Below, piece by piece: positions 22,174 through 35,417 of a stretch of 64,000 nucleotides of DNA. The DNA lies in contig JALJEE010002175.1 of NCBI GenBank assembly GCA_023231475.1, positions 62,001 to 126,000 on the forward strand. The letters are read 5' to 3'. The translations under genes and the position numbers were made by a program. The stretch's first letter is position 1. Each line of letters starts with the position of its first letter. This DNA comes from Seison nebaliae. Its lineage: Eukaryota; Rotifera; Pararotatoria; Seisonacea; Seisonidae. The notes under the pieces are model-generated. The model had not been told where the DNA came from. It ran no database searches and saw only the letters and a program-made list of their open reading frames with translations.

Positions 22174-23884
22174 TTATTTGGGTCGTTTTCGATGAGAAGT
22201 TTTCCTCTCTCCACTCTCATGACGACGTCGATTGTGATGATCAGAATAATCGCGATGTTTATGTTCTCTTCGATGACCAGAATGATGTTTTCGACTTTTC
22301 TTCTTCTCATGTCGACGATCGAGGGAGGAATCATCAGATGATTCACTATGACGATATGATGACGACCGTATAGATCGTCGATTATGTTTCGATCGTATTG
22401 ATGGACTTTTTCTATGACGATGATGATGATTTCGTCTCTCCTTCTTTCTCGGTGATGGTTTTTCATGATTCTTCGATTCTTCACTCCTATCAGAAAAACG
22501 GTGAAATGACGATAATTTCTCATCGTCTTCTGATTCGTCAACGAACATTCGATTCAGTTCGCTATTATTCACATCGTCAATACTCGATTTACTAGGAGAT
22601 CTTTCGATTGTTCGATTTTCGATATCGGCAAAAACGTTTTTTGGTGTCACCGTTTCCGTACTAATTGGAGTCAAAGGATTCTTTGTATTCGTTTGTGATA
22701 TTTTGGCTTTTAAAGAAAAATTAATTTTCATCTTCTCATTACCCAACGACTTTGATGTGAATGGTTTGATATTTTTCTCCTTCTTTTTCTCTTCCACCGG
22801 TTTTTCATAATTATGAATTCTGACTAAATTTGGAATTTCTACTTCTCTTGGTATGGTGGGCGGTGGCGGTGCAATTGGGGGTGCGGGTGGTGCAGTTATA
22901 CTCCGACTCAACAATTTCTTCGCAGTAAATTGTAATTTCTTTTTCTTATTCTCCTCTTCCATTATCCATGCTAAAAGAAAGGATAATAAAAAGAGGAAAG
23001 AAAATGAAGAACTTTGATAATCATGAAGGAAAAGGAGATATTCATTACCATCATCTTCCGTTAGTAATAGATCAATTTTGAGGAATGATAACTGAAAAAA
23101 AAAATTTTGAAATTTAAAATAAATTAAAATTAAATTTACTAACAATTGCAATTGATTGTTGTTGATTGATTGCTAAAAAAGAAAAAAAAATTATGAGAAA
23201 TGTGGAAATGGAAAAAATGAAACGACAATTGTTGATCGGAAAAGTTCTCCAAAAGTTTATCGATGCGATTTAGAATTTAGAAGGAAAAATTCATTAGAAG
23301 ATTTTCATCTTCGTCATGAAAAGGGAAATTTTAGAAGAAAATCTCGCAAACAATCTCTTCTATTAGAAATTTAACGAACTTTTCCGATTTATCAATTTTA
23401 ATTCCGAATATTTTTTATCTCGAATCTTCCCAAACTTTTTGCTGAGTTCCTTCTCGTTCGACATTTCACGAACGACATTCAATAATTCTCTCAGATCTAA
23501 AATTCATAATTAAATGGAAATAATGATAATATTAATTAATGGGAATTAACATTCTCTTATTTCGTCATCAATTGTCGATTCTAATGAAGATGATGACGGT
23601 GGTGGTGGTGGTGGTGGTGCTGGATGATTCTTAGGATGTTCGTTACTGTCAATAGAATTATTGTTATAAGCTGAACCAGAAGGATGATTACTTGTAAAAG
23701 AAAGGTGATCATTCAACAAATGGTCATTCTTCGACGAACAAATTGACGTCGGTGCAGTTTGTGGGGGAGGAGGTGGTGGTGGAGGCGGTACAATCATTGA
23801 CATGGACGGTTGTCCCATGGGTATCATTAGCGGTTGCACTTGACGCGGACCAGATGGATTGAAGAAAGTTGGAACTGATTTCAT
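22174..23884 (-). CDS. Pro-rich / Arg-Ser-His-rich nuclear-type protein, five exons
   Basis: Exons are 23884-23551, 23496-23380, 23172-23144, 23091-23049 and 22970-22174, giving 439 aa with consistent phases. The N-terminus carries two poly-Pro runs (nine and seven residues) in a Met/Pro/Ser-rich context. A conserved-looking helical block follows (DDEIREYLRELLNVVREM ... LSFLKIDLLLTEDDAWIMEE) spanning exons 2-5, then more Pro runs. The last 110 residues are very basic, rich in Arg, Ser, His and Lys with RS and SD dipeptides, typical of pre-mRNA processing or chromatin proteins. I could not name the family. The central helical block is the part to search. The 29-nt exon 3 and the 207-bp intron before it are inferred from phase and are less certain. 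Confidence 0.65.
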
Positions 23885-24868
23885 GTTTGTATCGAGAACA
23901 CTCTGTCTTCAACTTGAATAACGAATAAACTAAAATTTGTTGGGAAGAGAATATTCTCTCAAAATCTATGAGAAATTGTTGTTATTGTTCCGAATTAATT
24001 AGAAGCTTAAAATTTAAATGATCTATATTTTAATATTACTGATTCAATTTAGTGTCGTTACTATTCGCTAATGTTGTAGATAAAGAGTGAACAAACGTCG
24101 TTGCTCTTTATAATGTAGACAATTTATATTTTTACAATCATTAAAACTGGTTCAAATAAGAAAGTAAGCTCAATTCTTCAACATCTTCAATTTACCCTCG
24201 TCTGTAATTTTCTCAAATCTAACTTTCATATAATTTTTCCTGCAACCTGTCTGAATTTGAACATCTCATTTATCAGTTCATTTTTGGGTAGTTTTTCAGT
24301 AATCGTAATAATCTACATTCGGCATTCTTGAATAATTCAATTACCTGTTCAAACTTTATTTTTACTTATATATACTTTATTTAGACAGTTATTAAACAGA
24401 AATTAGACATTTGCACTTTATGTGCATTATAAGGCAATATTTAATTTATCTTTATCTTGTATTATAATTTGATTGATATTTTACTATCGTAATTATTCTT
24501 TGTACTATTTATGAGATTTTCCATTAAGAAACATCGAACAAATTATTAGGAATGAATCATTATCCTGATGAGTTTTTACGAGAACTATAAGTTTTGGGAG
24601 GAAGAGAATCAGGGGATAATCGCGTAAGAATTGCTGTATTTTGGTTGTTCAAAAAATAAATTAAATAAAATTTGCTTAATAAAATCGAATGACAATTAAA
24701 TAAAGGACAAGAGGAGAATGGTATGAGGATATGACGAAAAGTAAATTGGTGGAGAAGGGTGAAGACAGGACGATGAAAACAAGATGGCTCTTAAACTTAA
24801 ACAAATAATTTGTTCGTTTGTTTCACAACTAAAGTTTCATTTTTCCAATAGGAGATTTATCTAGCATC
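23885..24868. other. AT-rich spacer
   Basis: No gene seen. It contains the 5' flank of the minus-strand Pro-rich gene and the 3' flank of the BEN-domain gene. Some T/A-rich microsatellite-like patches (for example 'tatatatactttattta') are present. Confidence 0.4.
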
Positions 24869-27163
24869 TCATCTAGAATTTGTCTCATTCATGATGGATG
24901 GTGTTCCAGCGTTAGTGGAATTCTCCAATTTATCATTCATTCGTTTGCGCAATTCACGGCATTTTGAATTACATGAATCGCGTACAGATGGCCACAACTT
25001 TTCATAATCGACAGATCCCAATCGTTGACGGAGACAATCTTTTTAGAAGAACTCTTGAAGAAAACTTTAAGTGTAAAAGTGGAAACCTTTTAGCAATTGA
25101 ATTTTGGAAGAGTCTAATGTCTTAAAACGGGAGAATCGTTCGGTGCCATCAGTTCCTGGCATAATACCATACGCCATTTCATCCCTTGTAAATAGCCGTG
25201 TTAATATTGATCGGGCATATCGATTCAATTGTTGCTTTCCTGACCAACTCACAATCTGCATTAGATCATCCCCATTATAATATACGGAATGATAATCTTT
25301 CTCGAAACTGTTTTGTTCTTGGTCTTCGAATTTCATTTTCTTCCCATTCGTTTCCGAATGTTTCATTGAATCGAGTAACGACTTTTTGGTGGCTTTGTTG
25401 AGGGGGTTTGGAAGAATGTTATTTGAGAATGGAGGATAGTCCTTTGGCATATCATCTACGTCTCTAATAATCTTCTTTTGAGTATTGTTGATGGTTTGGA
25501 GGAGAGTTTTCAACATCGGTAAGAAATTGTGATTACTCTCGTGATCGGAAGATCTGGTTTCATTGTTCGTTTCAGAATTGGATAATAAATTAGTTTGGAT
25601 AAGAAAATTTTGGAGATTGTCCTGTTGGAATAAGGAATTATTAAAATTGATATTATTCTGATCATTGTTAATTGTTGATGATTTATCCGTTTTGATGGAA
25701 TTACTATCAGATAAGTTAATGGAAGAGGTGGGAGATGTTTGTGCTTTTCTCAAAATATTCGAAGGAGAATTATTGAAATTGGAAGTGAAATTGAGATTGT
25801 TGCCATTGGTGGAAGTGTTACCAAAATCGTTGGTGAGAGCCGAAATGGTTTTTTGAGTGTTGATGCTGGTGGGAGTGGAATTGTTCTGTAAGTTTTGTTT
25901 GGCTTCCGATATTCGTTGTAACCAATTCTTATAGAATGTGGTGAATCGACTTGGATCCTCATTCTTTTCATTTAAACTTTTCTTTTTATTATTTAAATGA
26001 TTATTTTGACGGTAATTATCCGTTACGGCAATTGGTGCACTCTGCTGGAAGTAAGAATATTGATTAGTTAATAATTGTTGGAGCATTGTGCGGAAATTAG
26101 AATGTTGCAACAATTCGGACGATTCGTTACAATTGAAATTATTATTTAACTCATTAAAATGAGAAAGAATTTGTGAGAATTGCATATTATTCCCCTCATC
26201 GGACACATTGTTTATTGACGTTGTGTTTGATGTGGTATTAGACGAAGGAACAGAAGAAGACGTTGTTGTGGTCGTTGAAGAAATATTATGTTGATCGTTT
26301 AACTGTTGTTGTTGTTGTTGTTTAAGAATTGAGAGGAATTTTGATAAATTAAATTCGTTATTATCCAATTTATCTTCATTATTATTGTTGTTGTTGTTAC
26401 TATTATTATTATTGTTGTTGTTTTTGCTGTTGTTGCTGTTGTTATTTTGATGTTGATTTTCATTATCATAATTTACCGGGTTTTGTTGATAATTATCTTT
26501 ATTGTTGTTGTTGTTGTTGTTGTCGTTGTTATTATGATTGTTGTTATTATGACTAGGTAACAGGGTATTTAAATTAGATATTTTATTATTAAACATTCCA
26601 TTCAATTCCATACCATTTAGACCGATATCATGATGGAGGTCGTTGTGGTCTTTGGGGAACTTGCGTTTTTTATCCTTCTCATCCATGTGACAAGAGCATT
26701 GGCAGAAGAGATTCTCTTTGTCTAACGAATCATTGGAACGTTTGAGAAACAGCTTTAATAGAGTTTCCATTTTATCAACTTTGATCTCCAAGTGATTTAT
26801 GGAGGAAGCAAATGAAGAGGATAATAATTGAAAACGATCTCTGATTAATTGCAACACATTTGTTTCTAAAGTCTGTTGTTTATTTTGAATGTCTTCTTCT
26901 TCTTCTTCTTCTTCCATTGAATCTATCGGAGGAGTTTCTTTTCTTTCCTCGTTATTCATCTCATCAATTCTTTCTACCATTTCTTCATCATCTACATTCT
27001 CCTCTTCATTATTGCCCGTTATTCCCTTATTGTCGTCTTCATTCCGATCTAATTCGCAGTTATCCTCGTTCTCGTCGAAGATGCAATGTTCATTTTCTTT
27101 CAATTCCGAATTAAATCTCTTTTCATTTTCGTTCAAATGAATTTTTTGTTCATTTCGCAACAT
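24869..27163 (-). CDS. BEN-domain protein with poly-Asn/poly-Gln tracts
   Basis: Exons are 27163-25087 and 25038-24869 (48-bp intron), giving 748 aa. The C-terminal about 110 residues form a BEN domain, a DNA-binding/protein-interaction fold of chromatin factors: NRYARSILTRLFTRDEMAYG, then FKTLDSSKIQLLKDCLRQRL across the splice and DSCNSKCRELRKRM at the end. The N-terminus is very acidic (Glu/Asp/Asn), followed by a helical segment with a FCQCSC motif. A long middle region carries Asn runs (up to about seven), a QQQQQQ run and Ser/Thr runs. Role by family: transcriptional repression or insulator function, in the nucleus. Without the second exon the BEN domain would be cut short, which confirms the join. 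No MADF, BTB or zinc finger is visible. Confidence 0.88.
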
Positions 27164-30100
27164 TAAGGTTTCATGAAAATTTTAGAAGTTTTTCAAATTA
27201 AAATAAATTTTGTAATTCAATTCCGAGACGATATCTTCCCTCAAATCTTTAATTCATTCGAATATTGTGAGTGAGAGAATTTGGTGAGTTCACTTCGTCT
27301 TCTATCGATCTATGGGTGAGGGGTGAGAAGGGAGAAAGAATAATAATGAGGACGAAAAAAAAGTTTATCTATGATTTTTGAGGAATGTGTATATTCTCTC
27401 TAATCGATCGATTCCACGCAAATTGAAAGAAGCGACCGGAAAGCATTGCGAGCAAAGGAACGTGATATGCGATGAGACGTATCAGTAATGATGGAATATA
27501 AGGTAGGAGAAAAGGAAGGAATAAGTGTAACAGAATGGAATAAGTGTTACTTGACTCTTCGTACGTGTTCTTCATTCTCTTAAACAACTTTTCTTCCTTG
27601 ATTCGCACGTAACGAATTCGTGCGCGAGACCTTCTGAAAATGTCATTAGTCATGATAGACGATGAAAGTGAACACGAAAAGTATAGAAGAAAGACTAAAT
27701 GAAGAGGAAAATTAGTTGCGATTACTAAAACAAGAAATATTAATGAAAATAAGACGAATTATAATTATTACAATATTATCACAACAGATAATAATGGCAT
27801 TGATGATCGTGACGAATTCGTCCCACCTAACTTTCAATTACCAATAAAGACGAGATAGATCAGGAGGTAGCAATTCACTACTAACGAATTCCGTAATGAA
27901 TGCACAATGCCTTCTCTCGATTCTCCTTTACACACACCATCCATTAGTTGGTCGTTTCGGGAGTGAGAATTGGCGAATAGGCCGTTGCGTCTCGTGTTCC
28001 ACAAACTTGACTATTCTTTATTTATGACGATTGTTCTATTTGGCTCAACGACTCTCGTACGAGCAATGAACGACTGTGGAATATTTGGGGGGGAGATATG
28101 TATACACAATCATTACATATTGATTAGTGTCTATCTTCATTCTCGATGATGGAGAGACGAAGGTTCGGACTCTACAGTACGACGCATTATATGGTAGTGA
28201 TGTGTATAATATTGTACGTATATTAATAGCATCAGCTAACAAACTTGGTTAAATAAGAGATAGAAATCATGTAAAAATTCTCATTCGTGCAGATGGCACT
28301 CGCTTGTGCTCGTTACATAAAAATTGTGTTTGTGCGAATGAATCGTGAAATAATCACGAATGCCACTCCGATGTCATTAGTATCACGCTATCGACTTCAG
28401 ATAACTGTATCATAGTTGTCATCAGACAATTCTTTGACAAGAACGATAATAAGAGGGGAATGAGCAACAATCAGGTCATATCGATAGAGTGATGGGACAA
28501 GAGTGAAAAGATGAAAGAAGAATCCAAATAAGAAAGTAGTGAGTATTTGTGAACATTTTATATTTTCGTAAGCACATCCCCAATAATGGAGTTATAGATA
28601 AATAAAGTCATCTCTGATTTGTTTCTTATATGATCATTCGTCCAACTACCTCTATTACACAGATTCATCATAACACCATATAACCATTTGAGATGGATGA
28701 GAATGCGATGTGGCTCCTCCTCTATGTGACTGATGGTTATACCGGAATAAATTATTTCACTTCTCAACATTCGACTTTAATTATATTTGGCATGTGATCC
28801 GAATTTTCGATTCGACCTTCTCCATTATACTTCTTCAAAAACTAATTTTTCATCTACTTTCCAAGATTAATCGACGTCCTTTTCATCGAAGAAGCATTGC
28901 ACTTTTGGAGATAAACTTTCTCTAAAAGCATCAACCAAGCACACCGAACTCCGTTCGTGTTTAATTCTGACATTAAACTACTCGTACGTGAGCAACACAT
29001 TCTCCACTTGTACCCGATCGCTGACTCTACATGCTGCCGTGTTGTTCTTATCAGCTAATAATAAATTGCCGCTATGCTAAATTGATAAGTACATGTCCAT
29101 CAATTTTAACTTAGCCCTTCAACTTTACTCTCATGACAAACATTACTTCTTCTCAACTTCTTCTCAACTTCTTCCGATTCTTACGTGATAACCATTTTGA
29201 AGGAAATTACCGTGATGAATCTTGTGCCTATTACCATCTCTCCCAACGGAAAATAGTTCATTAAAATCCTCAACCGTGAACACTAGTGTGATCTACGAGA
29301 TTACGTCACTGATATCGAAAAAACAAAATAAACTTTTCGAAAGAGTCATTACATAAACTTGTCGACTAATTTAAATTAAATATTAAAACTTATTGGCAAA
29401 CACATTATTTAAATCAATCTTCAACTTAATCCCAATTTCATTTCAAGATCCAATAAAGTAGATAAAACTGAATGTTATCGAATAACCAAATCTTAACATA
29501 ATTTCTCTCTTACCGTTAACATGATAATTCTTCTAATTCAGATTGCTGCTCAATAAAAAGAAAATTAATTTTTTTAAATTTATCTTTTCTTTAAAACATT
29601 TCACTAGATTTCTAAATTCGACTCAATTTTAATTTTAAACGGCGGGTACACCTAAAATGATGATATGAATAAAATGAAATACCACAATATTGGTAACAAA
29701 TTGAATTAGGGAAAAGGAAGAAATGAAGGATTTCCTCTGAAATTCAGTAGGAGAAAATCGGTTAATTTGTAGGGAGTCACCCTCGCTAATCATAACAGTT
29801 ATTTGACTTGGAGATAGAACGATGATGAATGTTATGATATCGTTTGGTTTGACGTGATCGACATCGTAATAACAATGACTCGCTTAGCTTGTTGACAAGG
29901 CGATACTACATAGTTGGGTAGGAGATTTCAGTGTAGAAAGTTTTATATGATAATCGTGTATCTAATAGTCAACGTAACTTCCACTTATTTGTGTCACTTT
30001 TTTGATGGATGATTCGTTTCTTCTTTTTTTTCTTATCTGTATTTGTCCTTTAAGAGACTTTATTTCGTTCACTTTTCGGACAATTGCGATTAACCTTCGA

Positions 30101-33058
30101 TGAGATACAACATATTATGAATTGTTTATTCCTTCGCATAAAATTCGTTTGTCTAATGATAATTATTATTGATCCTTTCGGTTGGAGCGAAATGGAGAAG
30201 AAGTTGAGAAACATAACACGGAATTGGAGGAATAATCTCTATGTCGACTAAGAGAGAGGATGGTGGCGGGTTTGTTGGGGGGAGAAGTTGACATGTGGAA
30301 ATGATGGAAGGGTGGGGGGGAATGACGATGATAATTATCGAAATCATCGAAATTTATAAAGGAAATTTTGAGATGCGAATATAAACATGACTGGAGGAGA
30401 AGGAAGAGCAGTGTAGCGATAAACGAAAGAGGAAAATGAAATTGAAGAATTAGTTCTTTTTTCTTATTTATTATCTGCACCAGTTATGTAATATGAGAAC
30501 AATATTTTATGGATAAAAGGTTCGATCTCTCGTCACGATTTTCACGATGCGTGCTCTTGTCTCCATTGAAAGGATTCGTGTGACAAGAGGATAGAACATT
30601 TGCACAGAATAGATGTCTATTATTCATTTTGCTTTTTCTCTCCCCTTCTCTCTCATTCCTTTTCTCGTTCATTTATTCCTTCCAATGTGGAATGGAGAGC
30701 TCATCTATTCGGAACAAGGACCGAACTCGCCAAACTATCAAGATGAAAAACAATGATAAGTAATGAATCGAAAACAACTAAATATGAAACTGAAGATCAA
30801 TGGTCATTCCGACAATATAGAATCTGAATGATTGCACTGCAGTCAAAAGCATAAATTTTCCTCGTTCATTCTACATAAACGAGTCGGAAGGACTCCGAAG
30901 AGAAAACGTGACATTTCATTACGTGTTCGAAATCTTGCCTCCTTCGCGACTATTGGATTTTCTCCATAGCGGCAGATAACTGACAATGGAAACAAGAAAA
31001 AGTTCATCATCATACTCATGAAAATGAAAGATGAAGATGAATAATCTTCCTATTGTAGCTATAGTGATTATCGTAAACTATCTCCACATAACAATCTCCA
31101 GCAATTATCTCATTATTAAAATGTGCTAGAATAATATTAAATATTATTTCGAATATATTTCAATAAGAATTTTTTCTATTAAGTTCTCCTCTAATCGATT
31201 TACATAACATCAATAAATATAAGATGAAATTGTTCGATCTGATGAAACTCATCCATTATCCTGAGGTTTTCCATCGTGTTATCATTTTCATTTCATAATT
31301 CATCTCTCATCGTAAAATGTTCAACGGATAAATTCATAATCAAACTATCAAAATTCATCAATTATTTGAAAATTTTTAGTTTAAAGAGACAATTATTAAA
31401 TTATTAAACGACATTATAAAGAGTTGTTGGACTGACGATGGATAACTTATCGATTATTTAGAATGGGAAGAAGTGACAAAAGAAAAACTATAAGTAAAAT
31501 TCTCGTTGTATTTGGAAGAATAGTAATTATTTATTACTAAAATAACTTAATTAGATCGAGAGTTTATTTTCGAATGATGGAATAAATAAAAACACGGATT
31601 GGTGTTGAATGGGACAATTGGTTATCTTATAAATATTGTTGTATGGTTGGAGAGTGGATGAAGAGCTGGGCTTCCTGTCACTATTTTGTTGTCACGTTAA
31701 CTGTCGATAGAAGGAATGTCATATGCATAATATCAGTACGTATGAATGAGAAGTGGAGGTATATCATTTACGATGACTATTTCAATCGATTTGAGGTGAA
31801 GTTGGTGTCTCATTCATCGTAATTGAATGAAAGAAGAGAAAATAAAAAAAGAAACATTGGCAAATATCATCATCATGATCTTTATTATATTGATTGTGAT
31901 CATGATGAATTTCATTGGGACGAGCACCTCGTTCCTACAATCTACAAGAGTGAAATGAGAAAGTGTTGTACGATTGTGTCACGAGTAGTGAGGAACGTAT
32001 CATTTTGTTCGACATTCAATCTGCAGCGTCATCATTTCCTCACGAACATGCGAGAAGTGTCTTAGCAGCATGAACGATTTTCGAGGAATGATTGTGCTTT
32101 GTTCAGAGAATTCTTCATTTGGCGTCCTCTTCTCTTGTTCTTACATCATCCCAGAAAGCTTTCCTTAATATTTTCCTACTTCGAAGCAAGTCGTCAAACT
32201 TTTTAAAGCCAGCAATTATTCGGGAGAAGAGAATGTGGAAATCATTAGAGATTAATACTCGCTTCGTGTCTCACTAACTACAGGAGAAGTTCTCAAGTCA
32301 CAGGCAAGAAATGCAATTTTCTTCTGCCTCATTTTCATCATTTGTCGCTAGCATATGTACAGCGAATAATCGTTGTTATCATGTAAAATATGTGGGAAGG
32401 GTGAACGACGAGAGACCACACAAGAAATGAATAAAAAGAAAACTATTCTCCTATGTGAACACAATGAGGCAAGATTGTCAACATCGCATTTACTTTCTTT
32501 GACATGCAACTCGTGCCAAAATGAAGCAGAATAATCAATTGACACGTAGAATAGTGTTCGGTGGTACCATTTCACTCCCATTGTTGATCTATGTACACAC
32601 AATTACACACAATTTGAGACAAGAAGTGCTCCCTCATATCCCGTCCTACCTTTACCCCACAATTGCCCGTTGTCATTGTGAATAGACATCCTATTCCTAT
32701 CTAATACGTTTATGGAAAACATTCCTCATAATCTTCCTGTTCTTTCATTGAGTGCCAATCTCCAATTATTTCCAAATTTTCGTGTCATTTTCATTCCAAA
32801 TATCATCAACCGTTAATGTTTTTATTATCGTTTAAAATGGAACGTAATCAAATTAAGAATGTTTTTCTTGCAGAAATGTTGAGGATGTTAAAGAAAGAAA
32901 TTGTAAATTTAATTTAAGATTGCGAAGAAACTAAAGGAATTGCAGTGAATAAAAAAATTTTTGGAGGTTAAACTATTACACGTTAAATAGATATAATACG
33001 GAAAGTGGATAATGTTTTTTGTGTTTGAGACCGGTATAATAAAATGGAGTTCGTTCAT
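27164..33058. other. 5.9-kb gene desert
   Basis: Only short frames are seen. The best is a 94-codon minus ORF at 27369-27653 with an ATG and a hydrophobic centre (LLHLFLPFLLPYIPSLLIRL), 200 bp upstream of the BEN gene; no family, no splice support. No tRNA, snRNA or rRNA was recognised by eye. The stretch is an obvious candidate for regulatory DNA of the BEN gene or of the protease gene. Confidence 0.5.
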
Positions 33059-35417
33059 TCATTTGATTTCATTCAACCTATTCACGGTTCTTATGATCCA
33101 AGATAAATAGGAACCGATTCGTGTGTAAATTCCGTAGCCTTGGCAGAATTCGTCACCGAAACTTACCAAACCGGTTTGTATCCAGACATGTTTCGGTAGA
33201 ACTTTATCCTTTTTAGGGAAATAAACATTCCGTTGCATTTTCACCATTAATGGCGAACCGCTATCACCCTAAAATAATTATTAAAATTTTGAAAAAAATT
33301 TAAATTTCAGTTTCAGGGTAATGAAAAAGAAAACATTGCAGGAATCTAATTGATGGACGATATCGCCTGCACAAATTTGATTTGATCGATTGACACGAAC
33401 ACCTACTCGATCCGCACAAATATCGATAGGTTGTGCTCGTACAATTACTTGCCGTAATGGTACACTCGCCTTTCCGTTATCTGGATATTTTAATATCCGT
33501 AATATATAGATGAATATAAAAGAAGATGGAGATGAACAAGTTGTGTAGCCCCAGCCACTCACTATCATTGGTTTCGTCTCCAGTTCGTGCACTTCGGAAG
33601 GAGCAGGTAAACAGATGGGACTGATTTTATTTGTATATGTCACCGGTTTGTTTAATCGGACTAGGGCGATATCATTCTTTTCAATCAATGCTTCATAATC
33701 CGGGTGCTTCAAACAGACGTATAATGGAAAGTATATGAGTTCAAACTCGTTCAAAAATTGCGGCCGTTCTCGCTTGAATGTCGCTATTCTTGTCATGAAT
33801 TTCCGTATATTTATGAATACCGAAATAGAGACTGACATTATTTCTAAAAATTGACACAGATTTGATATACACTACATATTCAAAATGGGACAAACATATT
33901 ATTATAACAATGCGCAGCGGTTAAGACGAAATTGTTATTGAGGAGAGCACCTGCACATAATTTGTAACCTTCAGAATGAGCCCGTTCTGACAGAATGAGA
34001 ACCACCCAAGGATACGAATTCGGATTGACAATATTACCACCAACAATTCTACCGATCGTTGCTGATGATTTCTTTTTCGCCATTCCACAAAGATCGGGAA
34101 AATCTTAAGAAAGAAATTTGAATTGATTAAATTTAAAAAATTCGAACTCTTTTTATACAATTTCTGGAGATCTTCATTTAATTCCTTCACAATTTTTGGA
34201 ACGAATTTCACATCTTCCGTACTATCTGGAGAATAGAGAATAAATATATTATTCAGAACTATTCATTCATCACGTACATATAAGAACTACACTTCTATCA
34301 GACGATTATGATCTAACTCGAAAATCCCGAAAGTTATTAAAAATTTGCACAAAATATGATTTTTCGACGTTTTTTTTTAATTAAATCACTGGATTGTTCT
34401 ACGGAGAATATTATTGTAAAAATTATGGAAGAGAAGACTTTGAAGTCTATTTATTTAATTATTATTACGTCCACCAAAAATTTTGAAGCTTACCAATTTC
34501 ATCATTATAAGAAAAGAAAGACGATAAAGATGATGATAATGATGATGATGGGATGACATGTGATGATGTAATTAATTGGGGCACAAGACTTAATTGGTTG
34601 GAGGGGAGAAGTGGCCATTTGTTCGTCTCATCATCTTTATTCTTTAGAATCTCCAATTTCTCAATAAGATAATTCAAACTATGAAGAATACTTTGTTCCC
34701 ATGATGCAACGTATTGGGGGAATGTTGTAGTGACGAGAAGGAGATCACTCGAATTTAATAAGATCTTCGTTGTCTGAGGTTGTTTGGGTTGTAAGGCGTT
34801 GAAGAAGTTGTGATCAACATCCGTTTCATAATCATAATCGTTATCAAATATTTGTGAGTCACTTTCGTGATTTGGATGATCTGATTGAACATCATTTAAC
34901 ATCAATCAATCGATCAATCATAAAAACAATTAAACAAACAAAAAACGAGTTTTTAACCTGTGTTTGGTACAACTGAATAAATGACGAAACCGAGAAAAGC
35001 GCCCATGATTAGGAGGATAATTATCACCACAACCCACCACTGCCGATAATTCTCTTTGAGATTCTTCAGAAACCTTTTCCCAATTTCTCTCCTTTTTCTT
35101 TTCACTTTTTTGTGCTCCTCATCAATTTCTTGTCTTTTCTTCATCAATTCGCCGGCTCTCAATGGCGTCAATTGGTAGATTTGTTGGGGTGAGGATTGAG
35201 GGGTATAATTATCGGAGAGAAATGCTAAATTCTCATAGTATAACGTCTGAATGTTAGCATGCTGATCGGCGACGGATGGCAAACTGATATTATAAACGGA
35301 CAGTTGACTTTTCGGCAAATGGGGCAGAGGCTGTTGTGAGTCTTCTTCGTCGTAGGAGGAGGTGGTTGAGATGGAGAATTCTCCGGGTGAAACATAATTT
35401 TTTTGTTGCGTCATCAT
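33059..35417 (-). CDS. Type II transmembrane serine protease (S1, trypsin-like)
   Basis: Exons are 35417-34958, 34880-34494, 34225-34148, 34103-33896, 33843-33747, 33706-33538, 33480-33335 and 33268-33059, giving 584 aa with all phases closing. The cytosolic N-terminus (1-126) ends in a Lys/Arg-rich stretch. TM helix about 127-150 (WWVVVIIILLIMGAFLGF) predicts type II topology. A stem of about 160 residues without recognisable LDLa, SRCR, CUB or clip modules follows, then the S1 domain activated at IGR|IVGG (about residue 328). Catalytic triad: His in LTAAHC, Asp in NDIALVRL, Ser in GDSGSPL. The Asp of LDSC before the active Ser gives trypsin-like cleavage after Arg/Lys. A Cys just before the activation site (DLCG) can tether prodomain and protease. 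A 268-bp intron precedes exon 3; a missed exon there is possible. Confidence 0.88.

Noticed and set aside
27369-27653. 94-codon minus ORF upstream of the BEN gene as a separate membrane protein
   Set aside because: Single weak ORF with no family resemblance; mentioned in the gene-desert entry but not supportable as a gene.
30500-30560. T-loop-like GGTTCGATC as part of a tRNA
   Set aside because: No matching acceptor, D-arm or anticodon arm could be folded around it; no tRNA was found elsewhere either.
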